The notes beneath the pieces were generated by a model that ran no database searches, was not told the origin of the DNA, and worked only from the letters and a program-made list of their open reading frames with translations. Of a stretch of DNA of 64,000 nt, positions 8,072 through 16,656 are shown piece by piece. Both the position numbers and the translations under genes were made by a program. Each line of letters begins with the position of its first letter. The stretch's first letter is position 1. Source of the DNA: Streptomyces caelestis (GTDB lineage: Bacteria; Actinomycetota; Actinomycetes; Streptomycetales; Streptomycetaceae); assembly GCF_001279005.1 (NCBI RefSeq), contig NZ_LGCN01000001.1:1-64000 (forward strand). The letters are read 5' to 3'.

Positions 8072-8617
8072 CTACCAGCGCAGGGTCGGCCGGGGGCGGG
8101 GGGCGAGTTCGGCCTGCTCGGCGACGGCGACGAGGCGCTCGGCGGTCTCTTGGCCGACCGCCTCGACGAGGCAGTCGAGGTTCGAGGCGATCAGGAGCCA
8201 GGAGCGCCGCGGCAGCAGGCTCAGGCGGGCGACGGCATCTGCGAGTGCTCCCGCTTCCAGGGCCATCATGGCCTGGACGTCGGGTGTGTCGGGCTTCAGC
8301 GGCACCTTGGCCTCGCGCACCAGATCGACGGAGAGGGTCAGGTCGTCAATGACCGTGATGGCGGTGGTGTTCTCGATCAAGCTGGGCTCGTAGCTGCGCC
8401 CGAGATCGTGGGCCTGGTGGACGGTGATGTTCTCCTCGCGGTAGCCGGAGGCGAGAAGACGGCGCAGCCCGGCGTAAGCGGCGTGGGACTTGCCGGACCA
8501 GTGTGGTCCCAGGAGGAGCAGGCGGGCGGTGTCACCGGCCAGGATGGTGGAGCACCACTGGGCGATGGCGGGGTGGTCGGTCTCGGCATCGCTGAAGAGC
8601 GGGGGCACGACGGGCAT
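8072..8617 (-). CDS. IstB/DnaC-like P-loop ATPase
   Basis: 181 aa with Walker A GPHWSGKS (residues 37-44), Walker B AITVIDDL (86-93), and an arginine-rich stretch later (RLSLLPRRSWLLIASN) typical of AAA+ helicase-loader or IstB-like ATPases. ATG 8617 is preferred, though its ribosome site is weak; GTG 8623 is possible. It is short for the family (about 250 aa) and has no transposase next to it, so it is not a simple IS21 helper. It is divergent from the HTH/zinc gene at 8807, with the 189-bp gap holding both promoters, and may work with it. Confidence 0.7.
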   Translation of the reverse strand: MPVVPPLFSDAETDHPAIAQWCSTILAGDTARLLLLGPHWSGKSHAAYAGLRRLLASGYREENITVHQAHDLGRSYEPSLIENTTAITVIDDLTLSVDLVREAKVPLKPDTPDVQAMMALEAGALADAVARLSLLPRRSWLLIASNLDCLVEAVGQETAERLVAVAEQAELAPRPRPTLRW

Positions 8618-8806
8618 CGGCACAGCGTATGTGGCCGCGTAGCTGGCGGTTGTGCTGGGTCTGATGCCGGGCGCCGCTGGCTGTCCGGGGTGCGGGGCGG
8701 GCCTGTTCTGGTGTGGGTGAACTTCGGGCGTTGTCGCCCGCGTCCGTGTCGTGGCCGGGATGATGTGGCACGTGCGGGGCCGCGGCGGCCGCGGGAGGGG
8801 GTCCAA

Positions 8807-10156
8807 GTGAGCAGGTGGGGAAAGCAGCAGGACCGGCTGGTGGTACGGGCCGTCGACGTGCTGTCGGGCGTGCTGAGCGGCGCGGCGCCGGAGCCGGCCC
8901 GCCGTGTCGTCGCCTCCCGGGCGCTGCTGACCGTCGAGGAGTTGGTGTTCCCACTGCACGAAGAGCTGGTGCTGGCGGAAAACGCGGACGCCGCGGCTCG
9001 GGAGGCCACCGATGAGCAGTGGGCGGACGACGCCGCAGTGCGCCGGTGGGTGACCGAGACGCTGGCCGAGCACGCCTTTTCCTACAACGAGCTCCATGAG
9101 GTGTGGGAAGACGATCCGGATCACGTCGAGCCCCAGGGGGAGCACCCGGTGTGGGCGCTGCTGGAGCTGTCCCCCCTCGCGCGGCGCCTGCGGCTATGGC
9201 AGGAGGCGGCCGCGAAGACCGCGGTCAGCCTGGGCGGCGACGTCGGCGTCGGGGCGCACCAGATCGGACACTGGGCGGCGGGCCGCTCCCGACCCGGGGA
9301 TCGAGAGCGGGAGGCACTGGCCGGGGCACTGGGTGTCCATCCGGCGTGGCTGCACGCTTCGCGCGACGAGCAGCCCGATGTGCAGCTGTACAGGTTCGCG
9401 TCCTGCCCGTGCGAGAAGCCGACCGCCATGGCGCGCCTCGGGCTGGGCCGGGAGGAGCCGGACTGGTACGACAGCCCCGCCGAGCAGGCTGCCGCCGTGC
9501 ACTGGTGCGGCTGCGGGCAGTCCTGGGTGAAGGACGCGGCCGGGTGGCTGCTGCCGCTGCCTCCGGGGGAGGAGCCGGCCCCGTCCTACGGGGACCGGGT
9601 CGACCTCGGCCATCCCCTCAGCCCCAGCCCCTCGGTGACGCTCGACGAGCCGTGGCCGCGGGCACTGTGGCAGCCTCCGGCCGGCAGGAAGGGCCGCGCC
9701 CGCACCGCCTACCGGGTCCCCGAACTGCTCACCCGCAAGCCGCAGCCCCTGCCCGTACGGCCGGATGTCGCGCGCGTCGTCGTGCCGGAGCCGGTGTGGG
9801 GTGCCGGTTCGGCGGAGCGGCTTGCTGCGAACGCGTCGTGGTGCCGTACCTGCCGGGCCCTGGCCGACGCGCCCAAGGGGGCGGCCGGCGGGCCGTGGGT
9901 TCTGCTGCACCGCAGCGAGCCGGAACGCGAGCTGAGCACCTGGACCTACCCCACCGAGAAGGACGCTCTGCACCACGGCGCCCATCTGGCCATGACATAC
10001 CTGCAGCTGGACGACGGTCCCCTCGACCCCGTGGCGTTGGACCTGTTCACCGGCCAGGCGCATGCCCAGGTCATCGACCGGTTCCTCGAACTGCACCCCG
10101 AGACGACCCAGTTCGAGGTCGCCGAACTCGTCCCCATGCGCGCCGACGAGTTCTGA
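8807..10156 (+). CDS. HTH and zinc-site protein, 449 aa
   Basis: GTG 8807 follows GGGAGGGGG by 5 nt. Residues about 130-185 contain an XRE-like HTH (GVGAHQIGHWAAGRSRPGDREREALAGALGVHPAWL). Further on come cysteine motifs CPCEKP, WCGCGQSW and CRTC, suggesting one or two zinc sites. The C-terminal part is an alpha/beta region (STWTYPTEKDALHHGAHLAMTYL). The helix-turn-helix implies DNA binding. Divergent arrangement with the ATPase at 8072-8617 suggests joint regulation. No named family was recognised. Confidence 0.65.
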   Translation: MSRWGKQQDRLVVRAVDVLSGVLSGAAPEPARRVVASRALLTVEELVFPLHEELVLAENADAAAREATDEQWADDAAVRRWVTETLAEHAFSYNELHEVWEDDPDHVEPQGEHPVWALLELSPLARRLRLWQEAAAKTAVSLGGDVGVGAHQIGHWAAGRSRPGDREREALAGALGVHPAWLHASRDEQPDVQLYRFASCPCEKPTAMARLGLGREEPDWYDSPAEQAAAVHWCGCGQSWVKDAAGWLLPLPPGEEPAPSYGDRVDLGHPLSPSPSVTLDEPWPRALWQPPAGRKGRARTAYRVPELLTRKPQPLPVRPDVARVVVPEPVWGAGSAERLAANASWCRTCRALADAPKGAAGGPWVLLHRSEPERELSTWTYPTEKDALHHGAHLAMTYLQLDDGPLDPVALDLFTGQAHAQVIDRFLELHPETTQFEVAELVPMRADEF

Positions 10157-10186
10157 GCGCCGACGCGCTCCCTCGGCCGCGCCCGG

Positions 10187-10987
10187 TCAGGCGTCAGGCG
10201 TCGTCAGCCAGGCGATCCACGCGCCGTCCTGTGCCCGGCCCAGGTGAAGGTCCGGCGTGTGATCGGCCATGCGGGCGCAGATCCGGCCGTAGGCGCCGTG
10301 GCGGGCGGGGCACAGCCGGGCCAGTTCCTCGGGGGTGAGCGCCGCAAGGTCGTCGGGAAGGTTCTGGCCGGCCGCGGTCGCGCGTGCCTGGGCGCCTCGG
10401 CAACGTTCGACGGCGTCCCGCCGCTCGGCGAGCAGGCGGACCCAGCGCAGGTCGCTGTCGTCCTGGTCGCACGCGGGAGTGTAGAGGCACTGGCGCGCAC
10501 CGTGCTCGTCGAGCTCGTCGACGACCGTCATGCCGATCGCCTCCAGCATGCGGCACGAGGCGCGGTTGGCCTTCTGCGTGACCGCGACCAGCGGGCCACC
10601 GCCGGGGACGGCGTCCGTCCACCAGCTGACGGCCGCGGCGACGGCCTCCCTGCCCAGCCCTTCGCCCCAGGCCGCGGGGAGCAACTGGTAGGAGACTTCG
10701 GCGCGGCCCTCGCACCGGTGGTCGGCGCCGATGGTCACCAGGCCGATCGGCCGCTCGTCGGCGACGCGGACGACGGTCCACGCGCCGGCCGTCGTCGGAT
10801 AGGCGGCCTGCCGGGCGGCGACGCGCCCCTCCGTGACCGGACCGCCAAGGTGCGCGCGGACACGGTCGTCGGTCAACAACTCGCTCACCAGGGGGCCGTC
10901 TTCCCGGGTGACCGGCCGCAGGAGGAGACGGTCGGTGCGCAACTGGGCGGGCCAGACACGGCCCAGGGCGGTGTCGACGGATTCCAT
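10187..10987 (-). CDS. GNAT-family N-acetyltransferase with C-terminal extension
   Basis: Residues about 10-165 form a RimJ/RimL-type GNAT: RTDRLLLRPVTREDGPLVSELL, then a core ending EVSYQLLPAAWGEGLGREAVAAAV, which holds the acetyl-CoA-binding loop, and ANRASCRMLEAIGM. A further 90 residues form an unassigned domain with cysteines (ELARLCPARHGAYGRICARM). ATG 10987 is chosen for AAGG 8 nt upstream; GTG 10996 is an alternative. The substrate cannot be told. It converges on the 8807 gene and is divergent from 11223. Confidence 0.85.
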   Translation of the reverse strand: MESVDTALGRVWPAQLRTDRLLLRPVTREDGPLVSELLTDDRVRAHLGGPVTEGRVAARQAAYPTTAGAWTVVRVADERPIGLVTIGADHRCEGRAEVSYQLLPAAWGEGLGREAVAAAVSWWTDAVPGGGPLVAVTQKANRASCRMLEAIGMTVVDELDEHGARQCLYTPACDQDDSDLRWVRLLAERRDAVERCRGAQARATAAGQNLPDDLAALTPEELARLCPARHGAYGRICARMADHTPDLHLGRAQDGAWIAWLTTPDA

Positions 10988-11222
10988 GGGTGCCACCTTG
11001 GCAGCGTACGGCTGCGCCCGGGGCGGCTTCGTTCAGAGAGTCCACCGGCGGGTGGCTGGGGTTACGGTGGCCGGGCCTGGCGGGTGGCGGGCGGCCGCAG
11101 GGATCGCACTGCCGATCGCGCTTTCGGTTCGTGTTCGATCGCCGGTGGGGGTGGTGTCGGTGGCGGGTGGCAGGCTGACCAGGAGAGAGGCAAGCCGTTC
11201 GGAGCAGCAGGAGAGGGCATAC

Positions 11223-12263
11223 GTGGACCAGTTCAGGGGCTGGAAGAGGTACCCGCGCGTCATGGAGGGTGCTCTCGCACGCGCCGGCTACGCGGATGCC
11301 GAGTTCGCGGTGCGCCGGGCAGCGGCGCGGGGTACGACTGAAGCCCGGTGGTCGTGGATCGGCGGCGCTGCGGAGCTGACCGGCGAGGAGTGGCCCAACG
11401 GGCTGGAGCTGGTGTGGAACTCGTCCACGGGTTGGGCCTACCAGGAGCGGGGCGGTGACAAGCCCGTCGCGTTGCCGGTGCCGGTTTTGGCGGCACCGGA
11501 GGCGATCACCGCGCTGCTGCCGGCCCTGATGGACGGGCGCCGCAATCAGCTTCCCGCATCCGAGGACCGGTGGGAGCACGCTGCTCTGCTCGCGCAGTGG
11601 TCGGAGTCGGCCGCGGTCCTGGGCGACGACAAGTACGACGCGGCCTATCAGCGGGCCGAAGAGGAAGCCGCGACGTTCGACCGGTGGCAGAACGAGTTGG
11701 ACGGGGTTCATCCTGCCGAGGCGCAGTTGCCCGCGGAGGTCGTTGGCATCGCCGATACCGACGCCCGCGGGTCCAGCGACGTCGGCGCGCTGGACGCTGG
11801 GGAACGGGCCCGGCGCGCACACGTGGACGTCATCCTGCAGTGGGCACTCAAGGCACGCGACGGCCGCAGCCACAACCCGGACCCGGAGGTGTTCGGGGCC
11901 CTGTGCGACTTCTTCACCCGCGCGGTGGTCTTCCCCGGGGTGATGGACCCCGACGACGGGCAGCGCCACACCAGCGACCCGTCGCGTGCCCTGGCGCATC
12001 TACTCATCCAGCACCTGGAGCACTACGGCATGGACCTGGAGGACCTGCCCGAGCTGGGGTCGCTTGATACCTCAGTCGCGCCCATCGGTGCTGCGTTGGC
12101 TGAGTGCGTCGCCCAAGCCCTGCGCTCCAGCCGCTGGTTCGATGACGCGGCTTCCGGAACCGACGAGGCCGGCGGCCTGGTGAGGTTCCACACCGTTTTC
12201 GGTGCCAAGGGTGTTCTCCACCTCGCCCACGAGGTCGGCCGGGACGGCGACCCGAACGTGTAG
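11223..12263 (+). CDS. Hypothetical protein, 346 aa
   Basis: GTG 11223 has AGGAGAG 7 nt upstream. The first 120 residues include an aromatic beta-rich stretch (GLELVWNSSTGWAYQERGG) seen in several Streptomyces accessory proteins. The rest is helical (AEEEAATFDRWQNEL; HVDVILQWALKARDGR). No catalytic motif was seen. It is followed by a short ORF and the peptide deformylase on the same strand. Confidence 0.65.
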   Translation: MDQFRGWKRYPRVMEGALARAGYADAEFAVRRAAARGTTEARWSWIGGAAELTGEEWPNGLELVWNSSTGWAYQERGGDKPVALPVPVLAAPEAITALLPALMDGRRNQLPASEDRWEHAALLAQWSESAAVLGDDKYDAAYQRAEEEAATFDRWQNELDGVHPAEAQLPAEVVGIADTDARGSSDVGALDAGERARRAHVDVILQWALKARDGRSHNPDPEVFGALCDFFTRAVVFPGVMDPDDGQRHTSDPSRALAHLLIQHLEHYGMDLEDLPELGSLDTSVAPIGAALAECVAQALRSSRWFDDAASGTDEAGGLVRFHTVFGAKGVLHLAHEVGRDGDPNV

Positions 12264-12360
12264 GGACCCCAGGGACTCGGTGATGCAAGGCACCGAGACG
12301 TCGATGACCGCCGAGGCGTCTCCCCTGCCCAGTGCCCCCGGCCGCCGGGAGGAGGACGGC

Positions 12361-12474
12361 ATGCGCGTCTTCACCTGGTCGACCGGCCGCCCGGCCCTGC
12401 ATGCTCGCTATCGTCTGGAATGGAGGTTCCGGGCCCGGCCCGAACAGGACGTGATGCAAGGGGAGTTCAAGTGA
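12361..12474 (+). CDS. Possible 37-aa coupled leader peptide of the deformylase gene
   Basis: ATG 12361 follows a strong GGAGGAGG and encodes a basic peptide ending VMQGEFK. Its TGA stop overlaps the GTG start of the deformylase (GTGA), the classic arrangement for translational coupling. Third-position GC is about 78 percent, lower than in clear genes, and an upstream in-frame ATG at 12304 exists. It may be a real small protein, or only a coupling ORF. Confidence 0.35.
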   Translation: MRVFTWSTGRPALHARYRLEWRFRARPEQDVMQGEFK

Positions 12475-13040
12475 CCGAGGTGCGGCCCAGTCAGCAGATG
12501 CGCGACCTCGGGGTCGTCCAGCGCGGCGCCCCGGTCCTGACCGAGACGGCCCGCCCGTTCGACCTGCCCGCCGAGCAGCAGGCCGCCGAGCAGGCCGTGG
12601 ACGCGCTGTTCGCCGCCATGGAGCGGATCGGCCGGGTGCACCCCTTCGCCAAGGGCATGGGACTGGCGGCCCCGCAGATCGGCATCGGCCGCGCGGCCGC
12701 CGCCGTCCAGCCGCCCGACGAGGGCGCCGGCGCCATCGTCCTTCTCAACCCCCGCGTCACGGAGGCCTCCGGCGACGCCGACGAGCAGTACGAGGGATGC
12801 CTGTCGTTCTTCGACGTCCGCGGGATGGTCCCCCGCCCGCTGCGCATCACGGTCGAGACCACGACGCTGGAGGGCACCACCGTCACCACGGTGTACGAAC
12901 GGGGTCTTGCCCGGCTCGTCGCCCACGAGATCGACCACCTCAACGGGATGCTGTACGTGAGCCGGATGCGACCCGGCGTCGAGCCGATCCCGGTCGAGCA
13001 GTACCGGCAGACCGGCCGGTCGTGGGCCTACGACTCCTAG
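12471..13040 (+). CDS. def: Peptide deformylase
   Basis: Removes the N-terminal formyl group from nascent proteins in the cytosol using a bound Fe2+/Zn2+. All three family motifs are present: GMGLAAPQIG, EGCLSF (metal Cys) and HEIDHLNG (two metal His and catalytic Glu). At 189 aa it is full length. GTG 12471 is chosen for GGGGAG 5 nt upstream and overlap with the short ORF before it. The third motif has Ile instead of the usual Phe (HEIDH), seen in some actinobacterial paralogues. A terminator follows. Streptomyces chromosomes already carry several def genes, so this is probably an accessory copy. The initiator tRNA at 47.0 kb is a notable companion. Confidence 0.92.
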   Translation: MTEVRPSQQMRDLGVVQRGAPVLTETARPFDLPAEQQAAEQAVDALFAAMERIGRVHPFAKGMGLAAPQIGIGRAAAAVQPPDEGAGAIVLLNPRVTEASGDADEQYEGCLSFFDVRGMVPRPLRITVETTTLEGTTVTTVYERGLARLVAHEIDHLNGMLYVSRMRPGVEPIPVEQYRQTGRSWAYDS

Positions 13041-13072
13041 CCAGGGACAGGCTGACGGTCTTCCACGACGAC

Positions 13073-13096
13073 GGCCCCGGACCGAGGTCCGGGGCC
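13073..13096 (+). terminator. Rho-independent terminator after the deformylase gene
   Basis: GGCCCCGGACC pairs with GGTCCGGGGCC around a tight loop and is followed by TTCT. Confidence 0.8.
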
Positions 13097-13241
13097 TTCT
13101 CCGTTGCCGGTCGCACAATTGAGCCCGGGCCGGGCGGTGGATCGCTACGCTGGTCGCAGGTGCGGCGCTCCCCCCGTGGCGCCGCACCTCCCCGCTTTCA
13201 TGGGCCCGCCGGTACCGCCGCGACAGGCGGACATCGGGCGT

Positions 13242-13739
13242 TTAGCCGCCGCTGGCCTGGTCCCCCTCGCCGTCCCGGCGGACAGGCCCGACCAGTGCTT
13301 CGGTCTCCTGGAAGAGCCGGTCCGTGGGGGTGAAGTCCCCCAGCTCGACCGCGAGCGCGGCGCGCACGAATGCGGTGAGCTCGATGCTCCCCTTGCGTAC
13401 CTCGAAGATGCGCAGCACCCCGCCCGAGTACGCGGCGTGGTGTCGGCACCTGGCCTGCACGCAGTACCCCTCGGCAGCCTGGGCGAGCCGCATGAAGGCG
13501 GCGTCCTTCTCATCGGTGACCTGGGCGGGACAACCCAGGTGGTCCAGCGTGATCCGGGTGTGGGCGCGCTTCTCGGCCGGGCGGATGGTGAGCCGTCCGC
13601 CGCCGGGCGTGAGATAGCGGCCGGGCGTCACCGGGCCGTACGGATGGATCAGCGGCAGATCCTTGTCCACCACGTGCTGGGCGGGCAGTCCGTCGTACTC
13701 GAAGTAGGGGCCTGCAATGCCGTTGTGCTCGATTGCCAT
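13242..13739 (-). CDS. Hypothetical protein, 165 aa
   Basis: ATG 13739 with GAGGA 5 nt upstream. It starts MAIEHNGIAGPYFEYDG and has a central segment with three cysteines and two histidines (DHLGC...GYCVQARCRHHAAY) that could bind metal. It follows the gene at 13778-14602 by 38 nt on the same strand and is probably co-transcribed. Not recognised. Confidence 0.65.
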   Translation of the reverse strand: MAIEHNGIAGPYFEYDGLPAQHVVDKDLPLIHPYGPVTPGRYLTPGGGRLTIRPAEKRAHTRITLDHLGCPAQVTDEKDAAFMRLAQAAEGYCVQARCRHHAAYSGGVLRIFEVRKGSIELTAFVRAALAVELGDFTPTDRLFQETEALVGPVRRDGEGDQASGG

Positions 13740-13777
13740 GCGGTCCTCGTCTCGGTCGCGGGGCGGGCGCCGGGCCG

Positions 13778-14602
13778 TCACGCGCTGGTGACGGGCACGT
13801 TCCGCAGCAGTGCGGCGGTCATCGCCAGGAGCGTCTCCGCCTCGGCCCGGTCGTACTTGAAGGTCTTGGTGACCGCGTCGTTGTGCAGGGCGCCGCAGGT
13901 CTGGCTGTAGAGGGCGTCCTGGATCCGCCACCACCGCTCGGTCTGGTTGCACTGGTTGGCCTGCTTCCTCGATCCGGGGTTGTCCCAGGTGACGTTCTCC
14001 CGGACCCACTCCAGCGCCCGCCTGACCTCCAGGATCGACGCCCGCACCTCGTTCGCGGTCAGCAGCCGCTGTGCCTCCCGCAGCGTCCGTCCAACCTCGT
14101 CCCGTTCCGGGTCGCCGAGCGGGTACGGCACGGCCATCTCGAACGCCGCAGACGGCCCCAGCTGCGCCAGCTGCTGTTCCCACCGGCTCTTGGCGATGGT
14201 GATGTGCGCCGTGTCCTGGGTGCTCCCCGGATACCCGGGCGCCTGCGGCAGGGTCGCGTTGAGGTCGATCTCGAAGCGGACATCGCCGGCGCGGCCCTCC
14301 TCGATGGCGTGGACCTGCAACGAGGTCAGCGGGAACGACAGGTTCACGCGGTGGACGGTCACCTTCGGGGTGTACGCCAGGTTCGCCGTGGTCCGGGCAA
14401 GCCGGGAGCGCTGCCCCGTCGCCTCGAAGCCGAACAGGTCCGCCTCCAGGGCGAGGATCTTCCCGGCCTCGGTGAAGGGCGACACCCCGACAGCGAGCTG
14501 GACGCTCAGCTCGTGGGCTCCCAGTGCGCGGTGCAGCCACGTCTGGTCGCTGCTGACTTCCACGGTGAACCGGATGTCGTCGTCGAAGCGGAGTTCCTGC
14601 AT
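13778..14602 (-). CDS. Hypothetical protein, 274 aa, two-domain
   Basis: ATG 14602 with GGGGGAG just upstream. The first 160 residues are beta-rich (MQELRFDDDIRFTVEVSSDQ; FEATGQRSRLARTTANLAYT). The last 100 are all-helical (LREAQRLLTANEVRASILEVRRALEWVREN; ALHNDAVTKTFKYDRAEAETLLAMTAALLRNV), a shape seen in abortive-infection proteins with a HEPN-like helical tail, but no clear RxxxxH ribonuclease motif is present. It forms a likely two-gene unit with 13242-13739. Confidence 0.6.
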   Translation of the reverse strand: MQELRFDDDIRFTVEVSSDQTWLHRALGAHELSVQLAVGVSPFTEAGKILALEADLFGFEATGQRSRLARTTANLAYTPKVTVHRVNLSFPLTSLQVHAIEEGRAGDVRFEIDLNATLPQAPGYPGSTQDTAHITIAKSRWEQQLAQLGPSAAFEMAVPYPLGDPERDEVGRTLREAQRLLTANEVRASILEVRRALEWVRENVTWDNPGSRKQANQCNQTERWWRIQDALYSQTCGALHNDAVTKTFKYDRAEAETLLAMTAALLRNVPVTSA

Positions 14603-14822
14603 AGCTCCCCCAAAGGGCGTGTCGATCACCCGATTCTGCCGGGCGGGCGGCCGCATCACCGCCAATTTCCCCCGGCCGCGTGCTCCAGCCCGCAGACCCT
14701 GACGGGCCCGGCTCCAGCCACTCAGGCCGCGGTGCCGTCCGGCGCGCACGGCCCCGGCCCAACACCTCCTGTCCGCGCCGGGCGGTACCGCGGGGAGCGG
14801 GGGTCCTGGGGCCGGCGTGCTT

Positions 14823-15149
14823 TCATCCTGCGACGTCCCAGGCGTGTCCTTCGTCCGGGCTGGCAAGTCGTTGGTGTTCCGATCGGGCGGCTTCGAGCAG
14901 GCGTCTCCATGACGTGACCAGGGGGCGCCGTCGCAGGAGAGCCCGCCGCTCACGCTCGGTCATGCCGCCCCAGATTCCGTGCTCGATGCCATGGTCGAGG
15001 GCATAGGCCAGGCACTCGGTGCGCACCGGGCAGCCGGTGCAGAGGGCCTTGGCCCTGTTCTGGGCCGTGCCGTCCACGAAGAGCTCGTCCGGATCAGCGG
15101 TTCGGCAGACCGCTCGCTTACCCCAGTTCTCCTGGTCTTCCCCGTTCAC
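14823..15149 (-). CDS. WhiB-family transcriptional regulator
   Basis: 108 aa with the four cluster cysteines C15, C37, C40 and C46 (CxxC at 37-40, then CxxxxxC), the GIWGG turn at 58-62, and a basic C-terminal DNA-contact tail (RERRALLRRRP). WhiB-like proteins bind a [4Fe-4S] cluster and partner with the principal sigma factor region 4. This copy belongs to the group often found on Streptomyces plasmids and phages. It may regulate accessory genes here; its target is unknown. Confidence 0.92.
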   Translation of the reverse strand: MNGEDQENWGKRAVCRTADPDELFVDGTAQNRAKALCTGCPVRTECLAYALDHGIEHGIWGGMTERERRALLRRRPLVTSWRRLLEAARSEHQRLASPDEGHAWDVAG

Positions 15150-15273
15150 CCCGACGCCGTCCTCTCCCCGGTCCGGCCCGCCGCACTCCCCTGGGCAGGC
15201 GCAGTCCGAGAACGGTACGGCAACCGCCTACGGCATGGGACATCGCCGCATTGCGGCAATCCCTTCGGGCGAA

Positions 15274-15293
15274 GGGGCCTTGACCAAGGCCCC
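15274..15293 (-). terminator. Hairpin downstream of the 15311-16318 gene
   Basis: GGGGCCTTG pairs perfectly with CAAGGCCCC across a 2-base gap. It lies 18 nt past the stop of the minus-strand gene and upstream of the WhiB-like gene, so it probably separates the two transcripts. Confidence 0.55.
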
Positions 15294-15310
15294 AACGCCT
15301 CGTGCCCCCC

Positions 15311-16318
15311 TCAGCCGGTGCCCGAGCAACCGGGCATCACGGGCAACGATGCCTCGCCCGTCAGGGCACTGGTGCGCCGACGGATCGCCGCGAACATCTC
15401 GGCGCGGTGCTTCCTGATCGGGTAATCGATCCGGTCGTAGCGCAGTTGGAGAGCGGCGCTGCGATCTGGAGACTTCAACAGGACCAGGCCGAGGCTACCC
15501 CCGGGCGTCAGGTCCCGGTGACCGCACAGCTCCAGCGGCAGACCATGCTCCGGGTCGGTCAGGGCCTGCACCAGCTCGGCGCGGCGCAGGGCTGTCTCGG
15601 AATCGTGCTCGAGCTGCAGGATCCACCACTCCCCCAGCCGCGACTCGTGGCCGGTGACGACCTGGGGGACGGCGACGGTGTGGAGGAGTCCGAGGCGGCG
15701 CAGCAGCCCGCTGGGGAGCCAGGCGGCGTCCCGCCAGATCTTCTCGTAGATGAGCGGCTGCCGTTCGGTGTCCCACTGCTTCTCGTAGGGAGTCCAGGTG
15801 TCGCCGGCCAGCCAGCAGGCCTCTCCCCCGTTGCTCTGGATCTGCTGCGCAAGGGCTGCCTCGGCCTTCTGGAAGGCTCGTCGCGAGGGGCCGGTGAGCC
15901 GGATGCTGGTTGGCTGTCCGAGGCGGCGGAGCTCAATGCCGCGCTCGCTTCGTGCCGTGATTCGGCACCCGTTGAGGCCGTGGATCTCGTCGTCGCCGGT
16001 ACCCACGCTCACCCGCCCGGGCAGCAGGCCGGCCAGCAGGCTGTCGAGGCTCGCGTTGCTCTCCAGGTGGAGCCTGATGCCGTCCGCGGTGGGCTGCACG
16101 TACTGGATACCGAAGGGGAACTCGAAGAAGTTCCGCTGGGAGCCGAGAACCCAGTAGAACACCTCGGACTCGAGGAGGAGTTGCTCGTGGTGGGCGGGAG
16201 CGGGGATGAGAGGGGCGCGCCGGGGGAGGTTGGCGACGACCTCGCACGCGAGCTGGCGGGGAGCTCCGGTGTAGAGGGCGTACGTCCGGGCCCGGCTGCT
16301 GGTCTGGGTGGCCGACAT
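15311..16318 (-). CDS. Hypothetical protein, 335 aa
   Basis: ATG 16318 has AAAGG 8 nt upstream. It begins MSATQTSSRARTYALYTGAPRQLA and continues as a mixed alpha/beta protein (FYWVLGSQRNFFEFPFGIQYV; IRLTGPSRRAFQKAEAALA; LQLRYDRIDYPIRKHRAEMF). No motif was recognised and there is no membrane segment. It has the size and look of the uncharacterised Streptomyces plasmid proteins nearby. The sequence just upstream also has coding character in another frame (see 16321-16494). Confidence 0.65.
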   Translation of the reverse strand: MSATQTSSRARTYALYTGAPRQLACEVVANLPRRAPLIPAPAHHEQLLLESEVFYWVLGSQRNFFEFPFGIQYVQPTADGIRLHLESNASLDSLLAGLLPGRVSVGTGDDEIHGLNGCRITARSERGIELRRLGQPTSIRLTGPSRRAFQKAEAALAQQIQSNGGEACWLAGDTWTPYEKQWDTERQPLIYEKIWRDAAWLPSGLLRRLGLLHTVAVPQVVTGHESRLGEWWILQLEHDSETALRRAELVQALTDPEHGLPLELCGHRDLTPGGSLGLVLLKSPDRSAALQLRYDRIDYPIRKHRAEMFAAIRRRTSALTGEASLPVMPGCSGTG

Positions 16319-16320
16319 GG

Positions 16321-16494
16321 CGGGTACCTTTCGCTCCGCTCCGTCGGCCCGCGGAGCGTGAGGAACAGGCACTGGTGTGCGGTGGTGCGGTCGGTGAGAT
16401 GGCTCTGATCGAAGCCGAGCTTCTTCGCCTCCGCCTTGAACCAGTGGGCCGAGGTTCGCGTGAGGAGCAGCAGACCGATGCCGCAGGGCGCCAC
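16321..16494 (-). pseudogene. Possible truncated or frameshifted gene fragment
   Basis: From GTG 16494 (GAGGG 5 nt upstream) a frame of 58 codons with about 89 percent third-position GC reads VAPCGIGLLLLTRTSAHWF, then AEAKKLGFDQSHLTD and TAHQCLFLTLRG. Coding character stops where the gene at 16318 begins in another frame, and the formal stop lies far inside that gene. It is either a separate gene that lost its 3' end or an N-terminal extension of the 15311-16318 protein cut off by a frameshift. The rest of the 16319-16656 gap shows nothing else. Confidence 0.35.
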
Positions 16495-16656
16495 CGTATC
16501 CCTCGGGCTCGACTCGACGGGGGCGCCACGCCGTTCGTCGGCTCGGGGCGCCGACTGCTATCGCACAGACGTACGCGCTGCCTCGGTGGGGACGAGTCCG
16601 TCTCCACGACGATGTCCTGGATGCCGGGCCAGGCCCACCTCCGCACCCCGGGTGGC

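Noticed and set aside
12281..12461. Direct repeat GTGATGCAAGG before the deformylase
   Set aside because: Only 11 bp, two copies, and one overlaps coding sequence; likely chance.
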